Both the position numbers and the translations under genes were made by a program. A DNA stretch of 64,000 bases from Saccharothrix sp. NRRL B-16314. GTDB lineage: Bacteria; Actinomycetota; Actinomycetes; Mycobacteriales; Pseudonocardiaceae. The stretch spans positions 79,784 through 143,783 of the forward strand of contig NZ_JNXC01000016.1 of assembly GCF_000716595.1 (NCBI RefSeq), in the 5' to 3' direction. Positions 41,489 through 50,531 of the stretch are shown here, one piece after another (the first letter of the stretch is position 1; each line of letters begins with the position of its first letter). Below the pieces are notes generated by a model. It searched no databases and was not told the origin of the DNA. It saw only the letters and a program-made list of their open reading frames with translations.

Positions 41489-42490
41489 TTGCGGTACTCA
41501 CTCGCCGCCGGCCTGGTGGCCCTCGTGGTGGCGTCGTCGCTCACGTCCGCGTCCGCCTCGGCCGCTCCCACCTGCCGTGAGGTGAACGCGCCGGTGACCG
41601 TCCTCGGTCACCGGGAAGTCGTGCACGGCACCCTCTGCACACCCGCCGGCGGCGCCGCCACCGTCCAGGTGCTCGTCCCGGGCGCCACCTACAACAGTTC
41701 GTACTGGGACTTCCCCGACGGCAGGCACTCCTTCCGCGCCGCGCAGAACGCGGCCGGGTTCGCCACGCTGGCCGTCGACCGGCTCGGCACCGGACGCAGC
41801 TCGCGGCCGTCGGCGCTGACGCTGACCGCGTTCGTCCAGGCCGACGCCCTGCACCAGGTGGTGCGAGGCCTGCGGTCCGGCACGTACGGGCCGGACTTCA
41901 GCCGCGTGATCATCGGCGGCCACTCGCTCGGCGCGGCGATCAGCGTGGTGGAGGCGGGCACCTACGGCGACGTGGACGGCGTGCTGCTGACCGGCATGAC
42001 GCACCGGGTCAACCCGGCGGGCGTGGCGGCGGCGTTCGCGAACTTCCGACCGGCCAACCTCGACCCGAAGTTCGGCCTGCTCCACCCGCTCGGCTACCTG
42101 ACCACCGCGCCCGGCACCCGGTACGCCGGCTTCCACGCGCCCGGCCCGGCCTCGCCGGACGTCCTGGCGCTGGAAGAGTCCACAAAGGACGTTTTCTCGC
42201 CGGCCGAGGCCGTCGACGGGCTCGGGGTGGCCGTGGTGCTGCCGTACAGCAGGCTGATCGACGTGCCGGTGATGTCCGCCGTCGGCAGCCTCGACGCGGC
42301 GGTGTGCGGCCTGCTCGCCACGGACTGCTCGACGTCCGTGACGCTCCACGCGGCAGAGGCGCTGTACTTCCGCGCACCGCTGCGGACCTACGTGCTCCCC
42401 GACTACGGCCACTCGATCAACCTCGCGCCCGACGCGCGGGACTACTACTCGGCGGTCTCCTCCTGGGCAGTGGAGGAGGTTGGCCGCTGA
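41489..42490 (+). CDS. Secreted alpha/beta hydrolase
   Basis: 333 aa from TTG 41489, 8 nt after GGAGG. It opens a signal peptide (RYSLAAGLVALVVASSLTS ... ASAA). The catalytic triad is visible: nucleophile Ser in IIGGHSLGAAISV, Asp in SAVGSLDAAVCG, His in LPDYGHSINLAP. An oxyanion region lies near LVPGATYNSSYWDF. No lid or lipase-specific motif points to a substrate. It sits 20 bp after the P450 gene and is probably co-transcribed. A strong hairpin follows. Confidence 0.87.
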   Translation: MRYSLAAGLVALVVASSLTSASASAAPTCREVNAPVTVLGHREVVHGTLCTPAGGAATVQVLVPGATYNSSYWDFPDGRHSFRAAQNAAGFATLAVDRLGTGRSSRPSALTLTAFVQADALHQVVRGLRSGTYGPDFSRVIIGGHSLGAAISVVEAGTYGDVDGVLLTGMTHRVNPAGVAAAFANFRPANLDPKFGLLHPLGYLTTAPGTRYAGFHAPGPASPDVLALEESTKDVFSPAEAVDGLGVAVVLPYSRLIDVPVMSAVGSLDAAVCGLLATDCSTSVTLHAAEALYFRAPLRTYVLPDYGHSINLAPDARDYYSAVSSWAVEEVGR

Positions 42491-42495
42491 CGGTG

Positions 42496-42528
42496 GTGCG
42501 GGGTCCGCACGCGCCGCGGACCCCGCAC
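42496..42528. terminator. Bidirectional hairpin between hydrolase and anti-sigma-type genes
   Basis: A 13-bp perfect stem (GTGCGGGGTCCGC with GCGGACCCCGCAC) and a 7-nt loop fill almost the whole 45-bp gap between the two convergent genes. Confidence 0.7.
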
Positions 42529-42535
42529 CCCGACC

Positions 42536-42928
42536 TCACCCCATCGGCACTTCGGCCCAGACCACCTTGCGGTCCTCGTGGCGCGCGAACCCCCAGTGCA
42601 CCGACAGCCGGTTGACCAGCACCAGGCCGTTGCCCAGCGACGGGTTGTCGGCCCGTCCCAGCACGGGCAGCAGGCTCGGACTGCGGTCCTCCACCTCGAC
42701 CCGGACGACCCGGCGGTCGTCCACCCGCCACAGCCGCACCCGCCGCGGCCCCTCGGCGTGCCGCCGCGCGTTGCCCACCAGCTCCGCGGTGATCAGCACC
42801 AGGTCGGCGACACGCCGCTCGTCCACCTCGTAGGCGACCTGCCGCACCCACCCACCGATGCCGTCCACCGAAGGCATGCCGTCCAACTCCAGGTCGAGCC
42901 CGTCGTCAGGCAGCTCCACCATGTTCAT
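42536..42928 (-). CDS. Anti-sigma-factor-type serine kinase/ATPase (RsbW-like)
   Basis: 130 aa from ATG 42928, placed 6 nt after GGAGGAG. A GTG at 42946 precedes that site and is rejected. It is a single HATPase_c_2 domain: N-box LITAELVGNARRHAEG (Mg-coordinating Asn), then VRVEVEDRSPSLLP (G1-like) and LGNGLVLVNRLSVHWG (G2-like), ending VVWAEVP. Such stand-alone domains bind sigma factors or anti-sigma antagonists in actinomycetes. No sigma or anti-anti-sigma gene is nearby. It is divergent from the NB-ARC gene across 218 bp. Confidence 0.88.
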   Translation of the reverse strand: MNMVELPDDGLDLELDGMPSVDGIGGWVRQVAYEVDERRVADLVLITAELVGNARRHAEGPRRVRLWRVDDRRVVRVEVEDRSPSLLPVLGRADNPSLGNGLVLVNRLSVHWGFARHEDRKVVWAEVPMG

Positions 42929-43146
42929 GGCACGCTCCTCCAGCACCCTGTCGTCTCAAGGCGCACGCAGGTGGTAGCCGTTCCGCCGGCGCGCCAAACC
43001 ACGTATCGCGTCACATTCCGGGCGGTCCCGGCAACTCCGGGTCGGACCCGTGTTGACGATCTGTAGCGAACCGGCTGCGCACCGTCCGCGTGATCGGTAG
43101 GCTTCCCGACGATCTTGCCCTCGACGTGGGTTGCGGAGGTCACGGG

Positions 43147-45228
43147 GTGGTCGGTGGAGAACGGTCGTCGCACAACGATTTCAGCGGGTCGGCGCGTGCC
43201 GTCGTGCAGGCCGGCGCGATCCACGGCGACGTGCACTTCCACTGGCCCGCGACGAAGGTGCCCCGCCAACTGCCGCCGCGCGTCGACCTGGTCAACCAGG
43301 TCCGCGTGCTGGCCGAGCTGGAACGGGACATCGCCGACCGGCCGCCGCTGGACGACCCGGTGATCAAGGTCGTGCTCGGTCCGCGGGGGAGCGGCAAGTC
43401 GACGGTGGCGACGTCCTGGCTGCACCGCGTCCACGAGTGGTTCCCCGACGGCCAGCTGTACGCGGCGCTCGGCGCGTGGAGCGATCACCAGGTCGCGCCG
43501 CGCGAGGTGCTGGGCGAGTTCCTGGTGTCGCTCGGGGTGGAGCGGGGGAACCTGCCCGCGGACCTGGCGTCCCGGGCGTCGATGTTCCGGTCGGTCACGC
43601 ACGGCCTGTCGTTGGCCGTGTTCCTCGACGACGTGGTCTCACCGGCGCAGGTCCGTTCGCTGCTACCGGGACCTGGCGGTTCCGTCGTGGTCGTCACCGG
43701 TCACGGCGCTTTCGGCGTGTTGGCGCGGCAGCGGGCGACGCTGATCGACATCGATCCGCTGGAACCGGACATGGCGGTCGAGTTGTTGGGCCAGTTCGCC
43801 GACGAGCGGTTGCACGCCGACGACGGTGCGCTGCGTGGCGTCCTGGAGCTGTGCGCGGGACTGCCTGTCGCGTTGTGCCTCGTGGGAGGCATGCTCGCCG
43901 AGCGGCCGACGTTGTCCCTGGCCGAACTGCTGGCGGAACTCGCCGAGCCGGACGCCGGGATCACGGTGGTGGCCGCGGGCGACGAGCCGACGTTGGGTTC
44001 GCTGTTCGACGCCACCTACGCCCGGCTGAGCCCGCGGGCGCAGGCCGTCTACCGGGCGTTGGGCGCGCATCCGGGTACCGGGGACGTGTCTGTCGCGGCG
44101 TTGGCGGCGGGGCTGGGCGTCGACGGGCCAACGGTCCGCCGCGCGGTGGACGAGCTGGTGTCGCTGAGGGTGGTCGAGAACCCGGTCGCCGGTCGGGTGG
44201 TGGTGCACCACCTCGTGCGCGGGCACGCGGCGCGGACCGGTGAGGTGGTCGACCGGGACGGGCGGGACGCCGTCCGGCAGCGGCTGCTCGACTGGTACGT
44301 GACGGGTGCGGTCACCGCCGAGGCCGCCGTGATGGGGCAACGGGTGTGGCGTCGCAGGCTGTTCCCCGCCGTCGTGCCGCAACCCGGGCACGAGGCGGGG
44401 GCGGACTCCCGCGGGTGGTTGGAGCGCGAACGCGCGAACCTGCGCGCCGTCGTCGTGGCGTCCTATGAGGATGGTGCGTTCGACGCGGTGGCGGTGCTGT
44501 GCCTGGTGCTGTGGGCGTTGTTCGAGCCGGGCAAGTACTACGACGACCTGCTGGCCACCAACGAGCTCGGCGTCCGCGCGGCAGAGCACTCGGCCGGTGA
44601 TGTCGTTCGGGCGGTGTTGCTGACGCAGATGGGATTCGCGCACCTCCACCTCGGTGACACCGACGCGGCGGTCGCGGCGTGCCGGTCGGCGGTCGGGATC
44701 GCACGGGCGGCGGGAGACGTCGAGGCCGAGGCGACCGCGGTGGAGTGCGCGGGTCTGGCCTGGCTGGCGCGCGACCAGGTGGACGAGGCTCGGAGCGAGC
44801 TGCGGCGGAACCTGGCGCTGGCCGAGTCGGTCGGCGACCCGCGCCGGATCGCGTTGGCGCGGTTCCACCTGGCCAAGGCGGAAGCGCCGGAGGTGGCTGT
44901 CACTCTGCTCGACCGGGCGTTGGCCGGTTTCCGCGGGCTCGCGGCGCCGGAACCGCGCAACTTCGCCAAGATCATGACGTGGCAGGGGCGGAAGCTCGGG
45001 GAGTCCGGTCGCACCGCGCAGGCCCGTGAACGCCTGGAGCAGGCCCGTGCGATCACGGCCGAGCAGCACTGGCCGTTCGACCAGGCCCAGGTGTTCGACG
45101 CGCTCGGTGACCTGGAGACGGGTGACGCGGCGAAAGCGTTCTACGAGCAGGCGATCGCGCTCTACGCCGAACATGGTTTCGTCAACGCCCTGACCCGAAC
45201 CGCTCAGCGGCTGGCCGCCCTGAGCTGA
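43147..45228 (+). CDS. NB-ARC/TPR STAND ATPase with no recognisable effector domain
   Basis: 693 aa from GTG 43147, which has GGAGG 7 nt upstream. An in-frame GTG at 43090 has none. A short N-terminus carries NDFSGSARAVVQAGAIHGDV, a motif widespread at the start of actinobacterial STAND proteins. NB-ARC: P-loop VLGPRGSGKSTVATSWL (about 77), Walker B AVFLDDV (about 157), GxP loop CAGLPVALCLVGG (about 236), a winged helix (LFDATYARLSPRAQAVYRAL) and an HHLVR piece where MHD is expected. TPR repeats fill about 480-693. Family members act in signalling, antibiotic control or phage defence, and none can be chosen here. Its 3' end overlaps the convergent gene by 25 bp. Confidence 0.87.
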   Translation: MVGGERSSHNDFSGSARAVVQAGAIHGDVHFHWPATKVPRQLPPRVDLVNQVRVLAELERDIADRPPLDDPVIKVVLGPRGSGKSTVATSWLHRVHEWFPDGQLYAALGAWSDHQVAPREVLGEFLVSLGVERGNLPADLASRASMFRSVTHGLSLAVFLDDVVSPAQVRSLLPGPGGSVVVVTGHGAFGVLARQRATLIDIDPLEPDMAVELLGQFADERLHADDGALRGVLELCAGLPVALCLVGGMLAERPTLSLAELLAELAEPDAGITVVAAGDEPTLGSLFDATYARLSPRAQAVYRALGAHPGTGDVSVAALAAGLGVDGPTVRRAVDELVSLRVVENPVAGRVVVHHLVRGHAARTGEVVDRDGRDAVRQRLLDWYVTGAVTAEAAVMGQRVWRRRLFPAVVPQPGHEAGADSRGWLERERANLRAVVVASYEDGAFDAVAVLCLVLWALFEPGKYYDDLLATNELGVRAAEHSAGDVVRAVLLTQMGFAHLHLGDTDAAVAACRSAVGIARAAGDVEAEATAVECAGLAWLARDQVDEARSELRRNLALAESVGDPRRIALARFHLAKAEAPEVAVTLLDRALAGFRGLAAPEPRNFAKIMTWQGRKLGESGRTAQARERLEQARAITAEQHWPFDQAQVFDALGDLETGDAAKAFYEQAIALYAEHGFVNALTRTAQRLAALS

Positions 45229-46847
45229 CGGACCTCGGCGGTGTGCTCCTCGTCGCCCAGCGTCACGGTGACCTGTGCGGGGAACGGGGTGGCGAGCAGT
45301 TGCCAGGCGTGCACCACCGATGCCCACACCCGGCCGACGTGGGTGGGGCCGGAGAACGCCAGCAGTGTGCCGTCCTGCGTGCCGACGAGCCAACGGCCGG
45401 CGTGGTCCGGCATGGACGCCGAACCGAGGCCCGGCAACGCGTCGAACATCGCCGCGATCCACCGTTCGGCGTCACCCTCGTGGTCTTGGACCACGATCTC
45501 GGCGCTCTCCAGCAGCGTCGCGTCCGGCGTGTCCACGCCCACCACCAAGTGGCTGTCCGGCGGGGAACAACGACGGAGGTCGACGGGGAAGCGGACCACC
45601 TCTGCCCGGTCGGGGGTGTCGAACTCGACCCGGACCCACTGGTGCACGACCGGCGGGGTCGTGATCCGGTCCACGGGAAGCGTGCGGACCTCCGGCGGGG
45701 ACTCGGGTTCCGCCAGCCGGAGCAAGCGGTGGAACTCGGCGCGCAGCAACGTCGCGGACTGGCCCGGCACCGAGCTGACCAGCGCGGCGATCTCCGAGAC
45801 CTCGTCGTTCGACTTCGCGGCGTCCAGCTGACGGCGCAGCGGGCGGTGGGGTACGAGCCGGTCGGCCTTGGCGATGAACCGGCCGACCGCCGACGCGGGA
45901 TCGACGGCGTCGTGCGCGGCGGTGGCGAGCAGCACCGGAACACCCAGGGCCGCGCCGTAGAACGTGACCGATCCGTGGTCACCGACCACCACGTCGGCCG
46001 CGACGAGTGAGGCCCGCCACCCCTCTTCCGGCGGGAGGACCACCACTCCGGCCCGTTCGCACTCGGCCAGCCACATCCTCACCTGCCACCGCGAGTGGCC
46101 GAACCAGGTGTTCGGGTGGAGTGCCAGCGCGACCTGGTACTCGTCCAGGGGGAGTTCGACGCGCAAACGCCGAACGACGTCGGCGGCTTCGTCGTACAGG
46201 CTGCCTGGTCCCCACGTCGAGGAGACGACGACCAACCGCTGACCGCTTCGGACGCCCAGCGCCGCGCGGTAGGTGTGCCGCAAGGGGCGGCTCGCGAGCA
46301 TCCGGTCGAAGCAGGGGTCACCCGCCACCACCGCGACCGGGACGGCTTCCGGGCAGCTCAGCCGGAGGCGTTCCAGCTGCTCGTCGTGGGAGAGGACCAC
46401 GCTGGAGGGGATCAGTCGGCCGTCGCGGGTCAACCACTCCGCGGACAAGCCGAACACCGGCCTCCGGTCACCGATCTCCAGGTACTTGTTGTAGCCCATC
46501 CCGTGCGGCAACACCGCAAGCGGCGCGCGCAGGCGTTCCAGCGGTCCGCCGTAGCCTGCGGCGACGGCCAGGTCGAACGGCGTCCGCTCGGCCTGGGCCC
46601 AGTCGATCGACATCACCCCGAGCCGGGCCAGGTGCTCCACCGTGCCGGGGGTGAACGGCGACGACCCGGTGCAGGCGACCAGCACCTGGATCCTGGGGTC
46701 GGTGGCGATCAGCGGCAGGACGTCGAACAGGCGCGTCGCCGCGGTCACGTTGTGCACGACGCCGAGCACGAGCTTCTCGGCCCGACGGGTGGCCCACCTC
46801 GTGGCCACCGGCCGAGCCGGCACCACCGCCCACCGCTCGTCGAACAC
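45204..46847 (-). CDS. GT-B-fold protein resembling CDP-glycerol glycerophosphotransferases
   Basis: 547 aa from GTG 46847. TAGGAT (46856-46861) ends 8 nt upstream, so the start is probably leaderless. Pattern: KLVLGVVHNVTAATRLFDVL at the N-terminus, PLAVLPHGMGYNKYL, SGQRLVVVSSTWGPGSLYDE, and DVVVGDHGSVTFYGAALGVPVLLA, which matches the nucleotide/phosphate-binding end of TagF-like enzymes (usually SDYSSVxFD). The N-terminal half also resembles UDP-sugar 2-epimerase-like GT-B proteins. The last 130 residues are a separate beta-rich domain. No substrate can be assigned, and the enzyme assignment is inference. Confidence 0.65.
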   Translation of the reverse strand: MFDERWAVVPARPVATRWATRRAEKLVLGVVHNVTAATRLFDVLPLIATDPRIQVLVACTGSSPFTPGTVEHLARLGVMSIDWAQAERTPFDLAVAAGYGGPLERLRAPLAVLPHGMGYNKYLEIGDRRPVFGLSAEWLTRDGRLIPSSVVLSHDEQLERLRLSCPEAVPVAVVAGDPCFDRMLASRPLRHTYRAALGVRSGQRLVVVSSTWGPGSLYDEAADVVRRLRVELPLDEYQVALALHPNTWFGHSRWQVRMWLAECERAGVVVLPPEEGWRASLVAADVVVGDHGSVTFYGAALGVPVLLATAAHDAVDPASAVGRFIAKADRLVPHRPLRRQLDAAKSNDEVSEIAALVSSVPGQSATLLRAEFHRLLRLAEPESPPEVRTLPVDRITTPPVVHQWVRVEFDTPDRAEVVRFPVDLRRCSPPDSHLVVGVDTPDATLLESAEIVVQDHEGDAERWIAAMFDALPGLGSASMPDHAGRWLVGTQDGTLLAFSGPTHVGRVWASVVHAWQLLATPFPAQVTVTLGDEEHTAEVRQLRAASR

Positions 46848-46855
46848 GAAGGGCG

Positions 46856-46861
46856 ATCCTA
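46856..46861 (-). promoter_or_regulatory. -10 box TAGGAT of the GT-B-like gene
   Basis: TAGGAT ends 8 nt before the GTG start and no Shine-Dalgarno site is present, as in the other leaderless genes here. Confidence 0.45.
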
Positions 46862-46899
46862 ATCGGGTGCACGTCCACGCGGGCTGGTTCGAAGCCTCA

Positions 46900-49746
46900 T
46901 CACGTGTGGTGGGCCGGTCGGTGTGACAGTTCCTGGGCCAGCTCGACGGCGGCGCGTGCCGGGTCGTGGTCGAACCGGCTGGGGAACGCGTCGTGGATCC
47001 GCCAGCCCGCACCGCGCAGCGCGCGCCACCGGGCCAGGTGCGCCGCCGTGCCGTCCGGGTGGGGGCGGGTGTCCAGCGCGACGGCCGACGTCCGTTCGCC
47101 GACGACCACGTCCACCCTCCACTGGCCCACCGGGTACCCGGTGCGCGTGGTGAGGCCCAGCCCGGTCAGTTCGGTCGCCAACCGCAGCGTCCAGTCGTCG
47201 GACGGCGGGACGCCCTCGGTCTCGTCGGGTGGGCGTTCCGCGTGCCGCAGGTACTCCGCGAGCAGGCCGACCGGGCTGCCCGCCGACGTGATCACGTGCA
47301 CCAGCCGCCGAGCGCGCGTGGTCAGCACCGCCAGCAGGTTCCGGTCGTTGGCGAACCGCCAGGCCGCGGGCCGGTCCTCGTCGGTGAGCGCCAGGCTGAT
47401 CACCACCTCGTCGAACTCCGAGCCCTGCACGCCGTGGACGGTGCCGACGCGCACCCCACCCGTGGTGATCTCGTCCAGGCTCAACCGGTCGAGCAGGGCC
47501 TGTTCGAGCGCGTCGGCCTGTGCCCGGAACGGCGTGACCACGCCGATCGAGCGCACCCCGGCGGCGATGCGGCGGCGCAGGTGCGCCAGCACCGCGTCCA
47601 CCTCGACCTCGTTGACGCCCTTGTCGTCGCGGACGCCCGCCACGCGCTCGACGTCGATGCAGTCCACGTCCGCGATCGACGGGTGCGTGGTGAGCAGCGC
47701 GATCCGGCCCTCGTAGAACCGGGTCGCGGCGAACCCGATCAGGTGCGGCGCGCAGCGGTGGTGCTCGGTCAGCCAGTGCACGCCGGCCACCGCCGCGCCC
47801 GCGTCGAACAGGCTCACCTTCGGCACGTCCAGCCGGTCCGCCAGCGGAACGGTGCCCTCCGCCGTCAACGCCTCGCGCACGGCGTGGTCGCCGACGAACG
47901 ACACGTGCCGGAGCTGACGCGGATCGCCGCCGATCACCGCCCGCCTGCCGCGCAACAACGCGGGCGCGGCGAGCGGCTGGTCGACGTGGCTCGCCTCGTC
48001 GATCACCACCAGGTCGAACATCCCCGGCACGGCGGGCAGGATGTCCTCCACGTCGGCCAGCGTCCCCACCCACAGCGGCAGGGCCTGGACCAGGTGCTCG
48101 GTCGAGATGCCGGCCAACGCCCGGCGCCGCGCCGCCCGACCCGACCGCAACGAGGTCGCCAACGCCGCCACCGCCCGACGCGGCCCGGCGCCACGCCGGC
48201 TCACCGCGACCGCGGCGAGCCAGGCGGCGATCGCGGTGTGGCTGCGGTCGTCCTCCTCGGCGAGCAGCCCGCGCAACGAGGCCGTCGACGTGCCGCCGTT
48301 CGAGACGACCCGGACCTGCGCGGCGGACTGCTCGGCGGCCAGCACCGCCGCCTCCAGGTCCACCGCGTCCACGTCGTCCGCCGCGCCGGCCAGCCGCCGT
48401 GCCGACCGGACCGCCCACTGCGTCCGCCAGTGTCCGAACAACCCGTGACGTGGTCGCAGGAGCCCGTGCAGCCGGTTGAAGTCCACGCCGTCCTCGAACG
48501 CGCGCGGTGCGACCGAACGGTGCCCTGGCATCAGCGCCTGGAACCGCAGTGCCGCGTCGACCAGCTCTTCGTCCCGCAACGCCTCGCCGAGCGCGCGTTC
48601 GATCCGGGCGACCGCCGCGATGGCGCCCTTCCTGGCGTGGTCGAGCCGGGCGAGCTGGCCCTTCGCCGAGGTGGCGGCCAGCCCGGTGCCCAGCTCGCGC
48701 GCCATCTCCTGCCGCAGCTCGGAATCGCCGAACAGCACCGGCACCGGACCGCCGGCCCGCCGCAACGCGTCACCGAGCACGTCGGCGGCGTTGCGCGTGC
48801 GGCTGGCCAACAGCACCGAACGGCCCGAGGCCACCGCGTCGAGCGCGATCGCGGCCAGCGTGTGCGTCTTGCCGCTGCCCGGCGGTCCGCCGACCACGGT
48901 CACCGGCGCGGCGCGGGAGGCGAGGACGGCGGTCCGCTGGCTCGGGCTCAACGCCAACGCCCCGGTGACCTCGCCTGCCCCGGTCTCGTCGCTCGCGGTG
49001 TCGTCGCCTGCGCTGCCGGTGTCCTCCGAAGACGAGTACAGCCCGGCCAGCGCGGTCTGCTCGATCCCCCGCGTCCGCGCCCACGAGTACAGCGCCGCGC
49101 CGCGCTCGGTGCTGACCACCGGCTCGCCCGCGTGCAGCCCGGCGCCGGCCACCACGACGAGCTCGTCCCCGCCGATCAGCACGCGCGGGTCGTGCTCCGG
49201 CCCCAGCACCGGCACGTCGGCCAGTCCGCCGGCACCCGACCCCGCGTCGGCCAACCCGCCGGCGGCCAACGTCGCCTTGATCCACTCCTCGCCCCTGGCC
49301 AGCCGCGTCTCCAACTCGGCCGCCTTGGACCAGTCGGCGAGCAGCGGGAACATCGCCACGTCACCGGCGACGTGGAACTGGTAGCGCCGACCGCCCACGT
49401 GGTGCAGCCGCACCGGCCGCGACACCAGCGGCAGGCACACGCGCCGGCGCTGGCCGTTCACCGTCGTCGGGCCGCACAGGAACGCCCAGCCGAGCCGCAG
49501 CAGCCGGTCTTCCTGGTGCAACGCGTCGAACGACGCCAGCCGCTCGACCGTGGCCTGCTGCTCGGGCCGCGCCGTCCAGTGCGTCGACCGGGGCTGGTCC
49601 TGGGTGGCGGTGAGAGCGCCCCACGCGGTCTCGTCCGTGCCCATCCACACCAGCCCGGCGGTCTTGGTCAGGTCCAGCTGCACCCGCGCCGGCTGCTCGG
49701 ACGCACTGAGACGGGCCAGCGTGCGCAGCACGGCGGGAACGGTCAC
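46900..49746 (-). CDS. SF1 (UPF1-like) helicase with C-terminal nuclease-like domain
   Basis: 948 aa from GTG 49746 (AGGA 8 nt upstream). Walker A TVVGGPPGSGKTHTLAAIAL (about 280), a helical insert of about 220 residues (1B-like), motif II DLVVIDEASHVDQP, motif III VIGGDPRQLRHVSF, then LTEHHRC (IV), IGVVTPFRAQADALEQAL, and VGTVHGVQGSEFDEVVISL (V/VI). The last 90 residues (GYPVGQWRVDVVVGERTSAVALDT ... RALRGAGWRIHDAFPS) follow the Vsr-like/REase fold attached to many such helicases, but the ExK position reads LDT, so cleavage is doubtful. Proteins of this architecture occur in defence and DNA repair. It is 52 bp upstream of the GT-B-like gene on the same strand. Confidence 0.88.
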   Translation of the reverse strand: MTVPAVLRTLARLSASEQPARVQLDLTKTAGLVWMGTDETAWGALTATQDQPRSTHWTARPEQQATVERLASFDALHQEDRLLRLGWAFLCGPTTVNGQRRRVCLPLVSRPVRLHHVGGRRYQFHVAGDVAMFPLLADWSKAAELETRLARGEEWIKATLAAGGLADAGSGAGGLADVPVLGPEHDPRVLIGGDELVVVAGAGLHAGEPVVSTERGAALYSWARTRGIEQTALAGLYSSSEDTGSAGDDTASDETGAGEVTGALALSPSQRTAVLASRAAPVTVVGGPPGSGKTHTLAAIALDAVASGRSVLLASRTRNAADVLGDALRRAGGPVPVLFGDSELRQEMARELGTGLAATSAKGQLARLDHARKGAIAAVARIERALGEALRDEELVDAALRFQALMPGHRSVAPRAFEDGVDFNRLHGLLRPRHGLFGHWRTQWAVRSARRLAGAADDVDAVDLEAAVLAAEQSAAQVRVVSNGGTSTASLRGLLAEEDDRSHTAIAAWLAAVAVSRRGAGPRRAVAALATSLRSGRAARRRALAGISTEHLVQALPLWVGTLADVEDILPAVPGMFDLVVIDEASHVDQPLAAPALLRGRRAVIGGDPRQLRHVSFVGDHAVREALTAEGTVPLADRLDVPKVSLFDAGAAVAGVHWLTEHHRCAPHLIGFAATRFYEGRIALLTTHPSIADVDCIDVERVAGVRDDKGVNEVEVDAVLAHLRRRIAAGVRSIGVVTPFRAQADALEQALLDRLSLDEITTGGVRVGTVHGVQGSEFDEVVISLALTDEDRPAAWRFANDRNLLAVLTTRARRLVHVITSAGSPVGLLAEYLRHAERPPDETEGVPPSDDWTLRLATELTGLGLTTRTGYPVGQWRVDVVVGERTSAVALDTRPHPDGTAAHLARWRALRGAGWRIHDAFPSRFDHDPARAAVELAQELSHRPAHHT

Positions 49747-49786
49747 GGTGAAATCCTGCCACCCGGGTCCGACAGCGGGCTGTGGA

Positions 49787-50518
49787 TCACCCGCGGCCGG
49801 TGTAGACGGCGAAGCTCGGGCTGCGGCGCAGCGGCCCCCAGAACTCCTCACCTCGCTCGTCGTCGGGCACCACCGTGGCGTGCCGCGCGACTCCGGTCAG
49901 GCCTCCTCGGGTGAGGGCGGCCTCGAACGTGCCGCCGGGCCAGTAGAACGAGTCGAAGTCGAACGGCGGGTCGCCGAGCACGTGCACCGCCACTGGCTGC
50001 CGGACGCCGGCCGGCCCGGTGCGGCTGACCTCGTAGCCGTAGCGGCCGTAGTCGGCGAGCACGTCCCAGTCCGCGTCCGGGTTGGGCACCAGCACCGCGA
50101 GCGTGCCGCCGGGCGCGAGGTTGGCGCGCAGGTTGCCGATCATCAGGTCGAGCGCGGCCTCGTCCTCGGCGTACCCGAGCAGCCACACGGCGGTGACGAC
50201 GTCGAAGACACCCAGCACCGGCAACGTGGTCGCGTCGTGCCGGTGGTACTCGATGCCCTGCGGCGCGCGGCTCTCCACCTCGCGGGCGTAGCCGATCATC
50301 TCGGCCGCCGAGTCGACGCCGACCACCCGGACCGCGCCGCGGCGGCGGAACTCGCGCGGGTAGAACCCGGTGCCGCAGGCCACGTCCAGCACGGACCTGC
50401 CGCGCAGGTCGGGCAGCGCGGAGAGGAAGGTGGCGCGTTCCGCCAGGCCGGTCGGGATGTGCTTGGTGCGCTCGTAGAGCTTGCCGAGCTCGTCGTACTG
50501 GTCGTCCGATTCCGCCAT
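49787..50518 (-). CDS. Class I SAM-dependent methyltransferase
   Basis: 243 aa from ATG 50518. Motif I SVLDVACGTGFYPREFRRRG, motif II VVGVDSAAEMIGYAREVE, then HRHDATTLPVLGVFDVVTAV and LAPGGTLAVLVPNPD. The C-terminal half is Tyr/Phe-rich (FDFDSFYWPGGTFEAAL), like methyltransferases of small metabolites. Its -10-like TAGGGT uses the stop codon of the EF-hand gene upstream. The target is unknown. Confidence 0.87.
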   Translation of the reverse strand: MAESDDQYDELGKLYERTKHIPTGLAERATFLSALPDLRGRSVLDVACGTGFYPREFRRRGAVRVVGVDSAAEMIGYAREVESRAPQGIEYHRHDATTLPVLGVFDVVTAVWLLGYAEDEAALDLMIGNLRANLAPGGTLAVLVPNPDADWDVLADYGRYGYEVSRTGPAGVRQPVAVHVLGDPPFDFDSFYWPGGTFEAALTRGGLTGVARHATVVPDDERGEEFWGPLRRSPSFAVYTGRG

Positions 50519-50525
50519 GGTGCCG

Positions 50526-50531
50526 ACCCTA
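50526..50531 (-). promoter_or_regulatory. -10 box (TAGGGT) built on the EF-hand gene stop codon
   Basis: The TAG stop of the EF-hand gene (50529-50531) is the first half of TAGGGT, 7 nt before the methyltransferase ATG. This is the same arrangement as at 30043-30048. Confidence 0.55.

Noticed and set aside
42925..43147. Sigma-factor operon beside the anti-sigma-type ATPase
   Set aside because: Neither a sigma factor nor an STAS anti-anti-sigma gene is present. The divergent gene is an NB-ARC protein.
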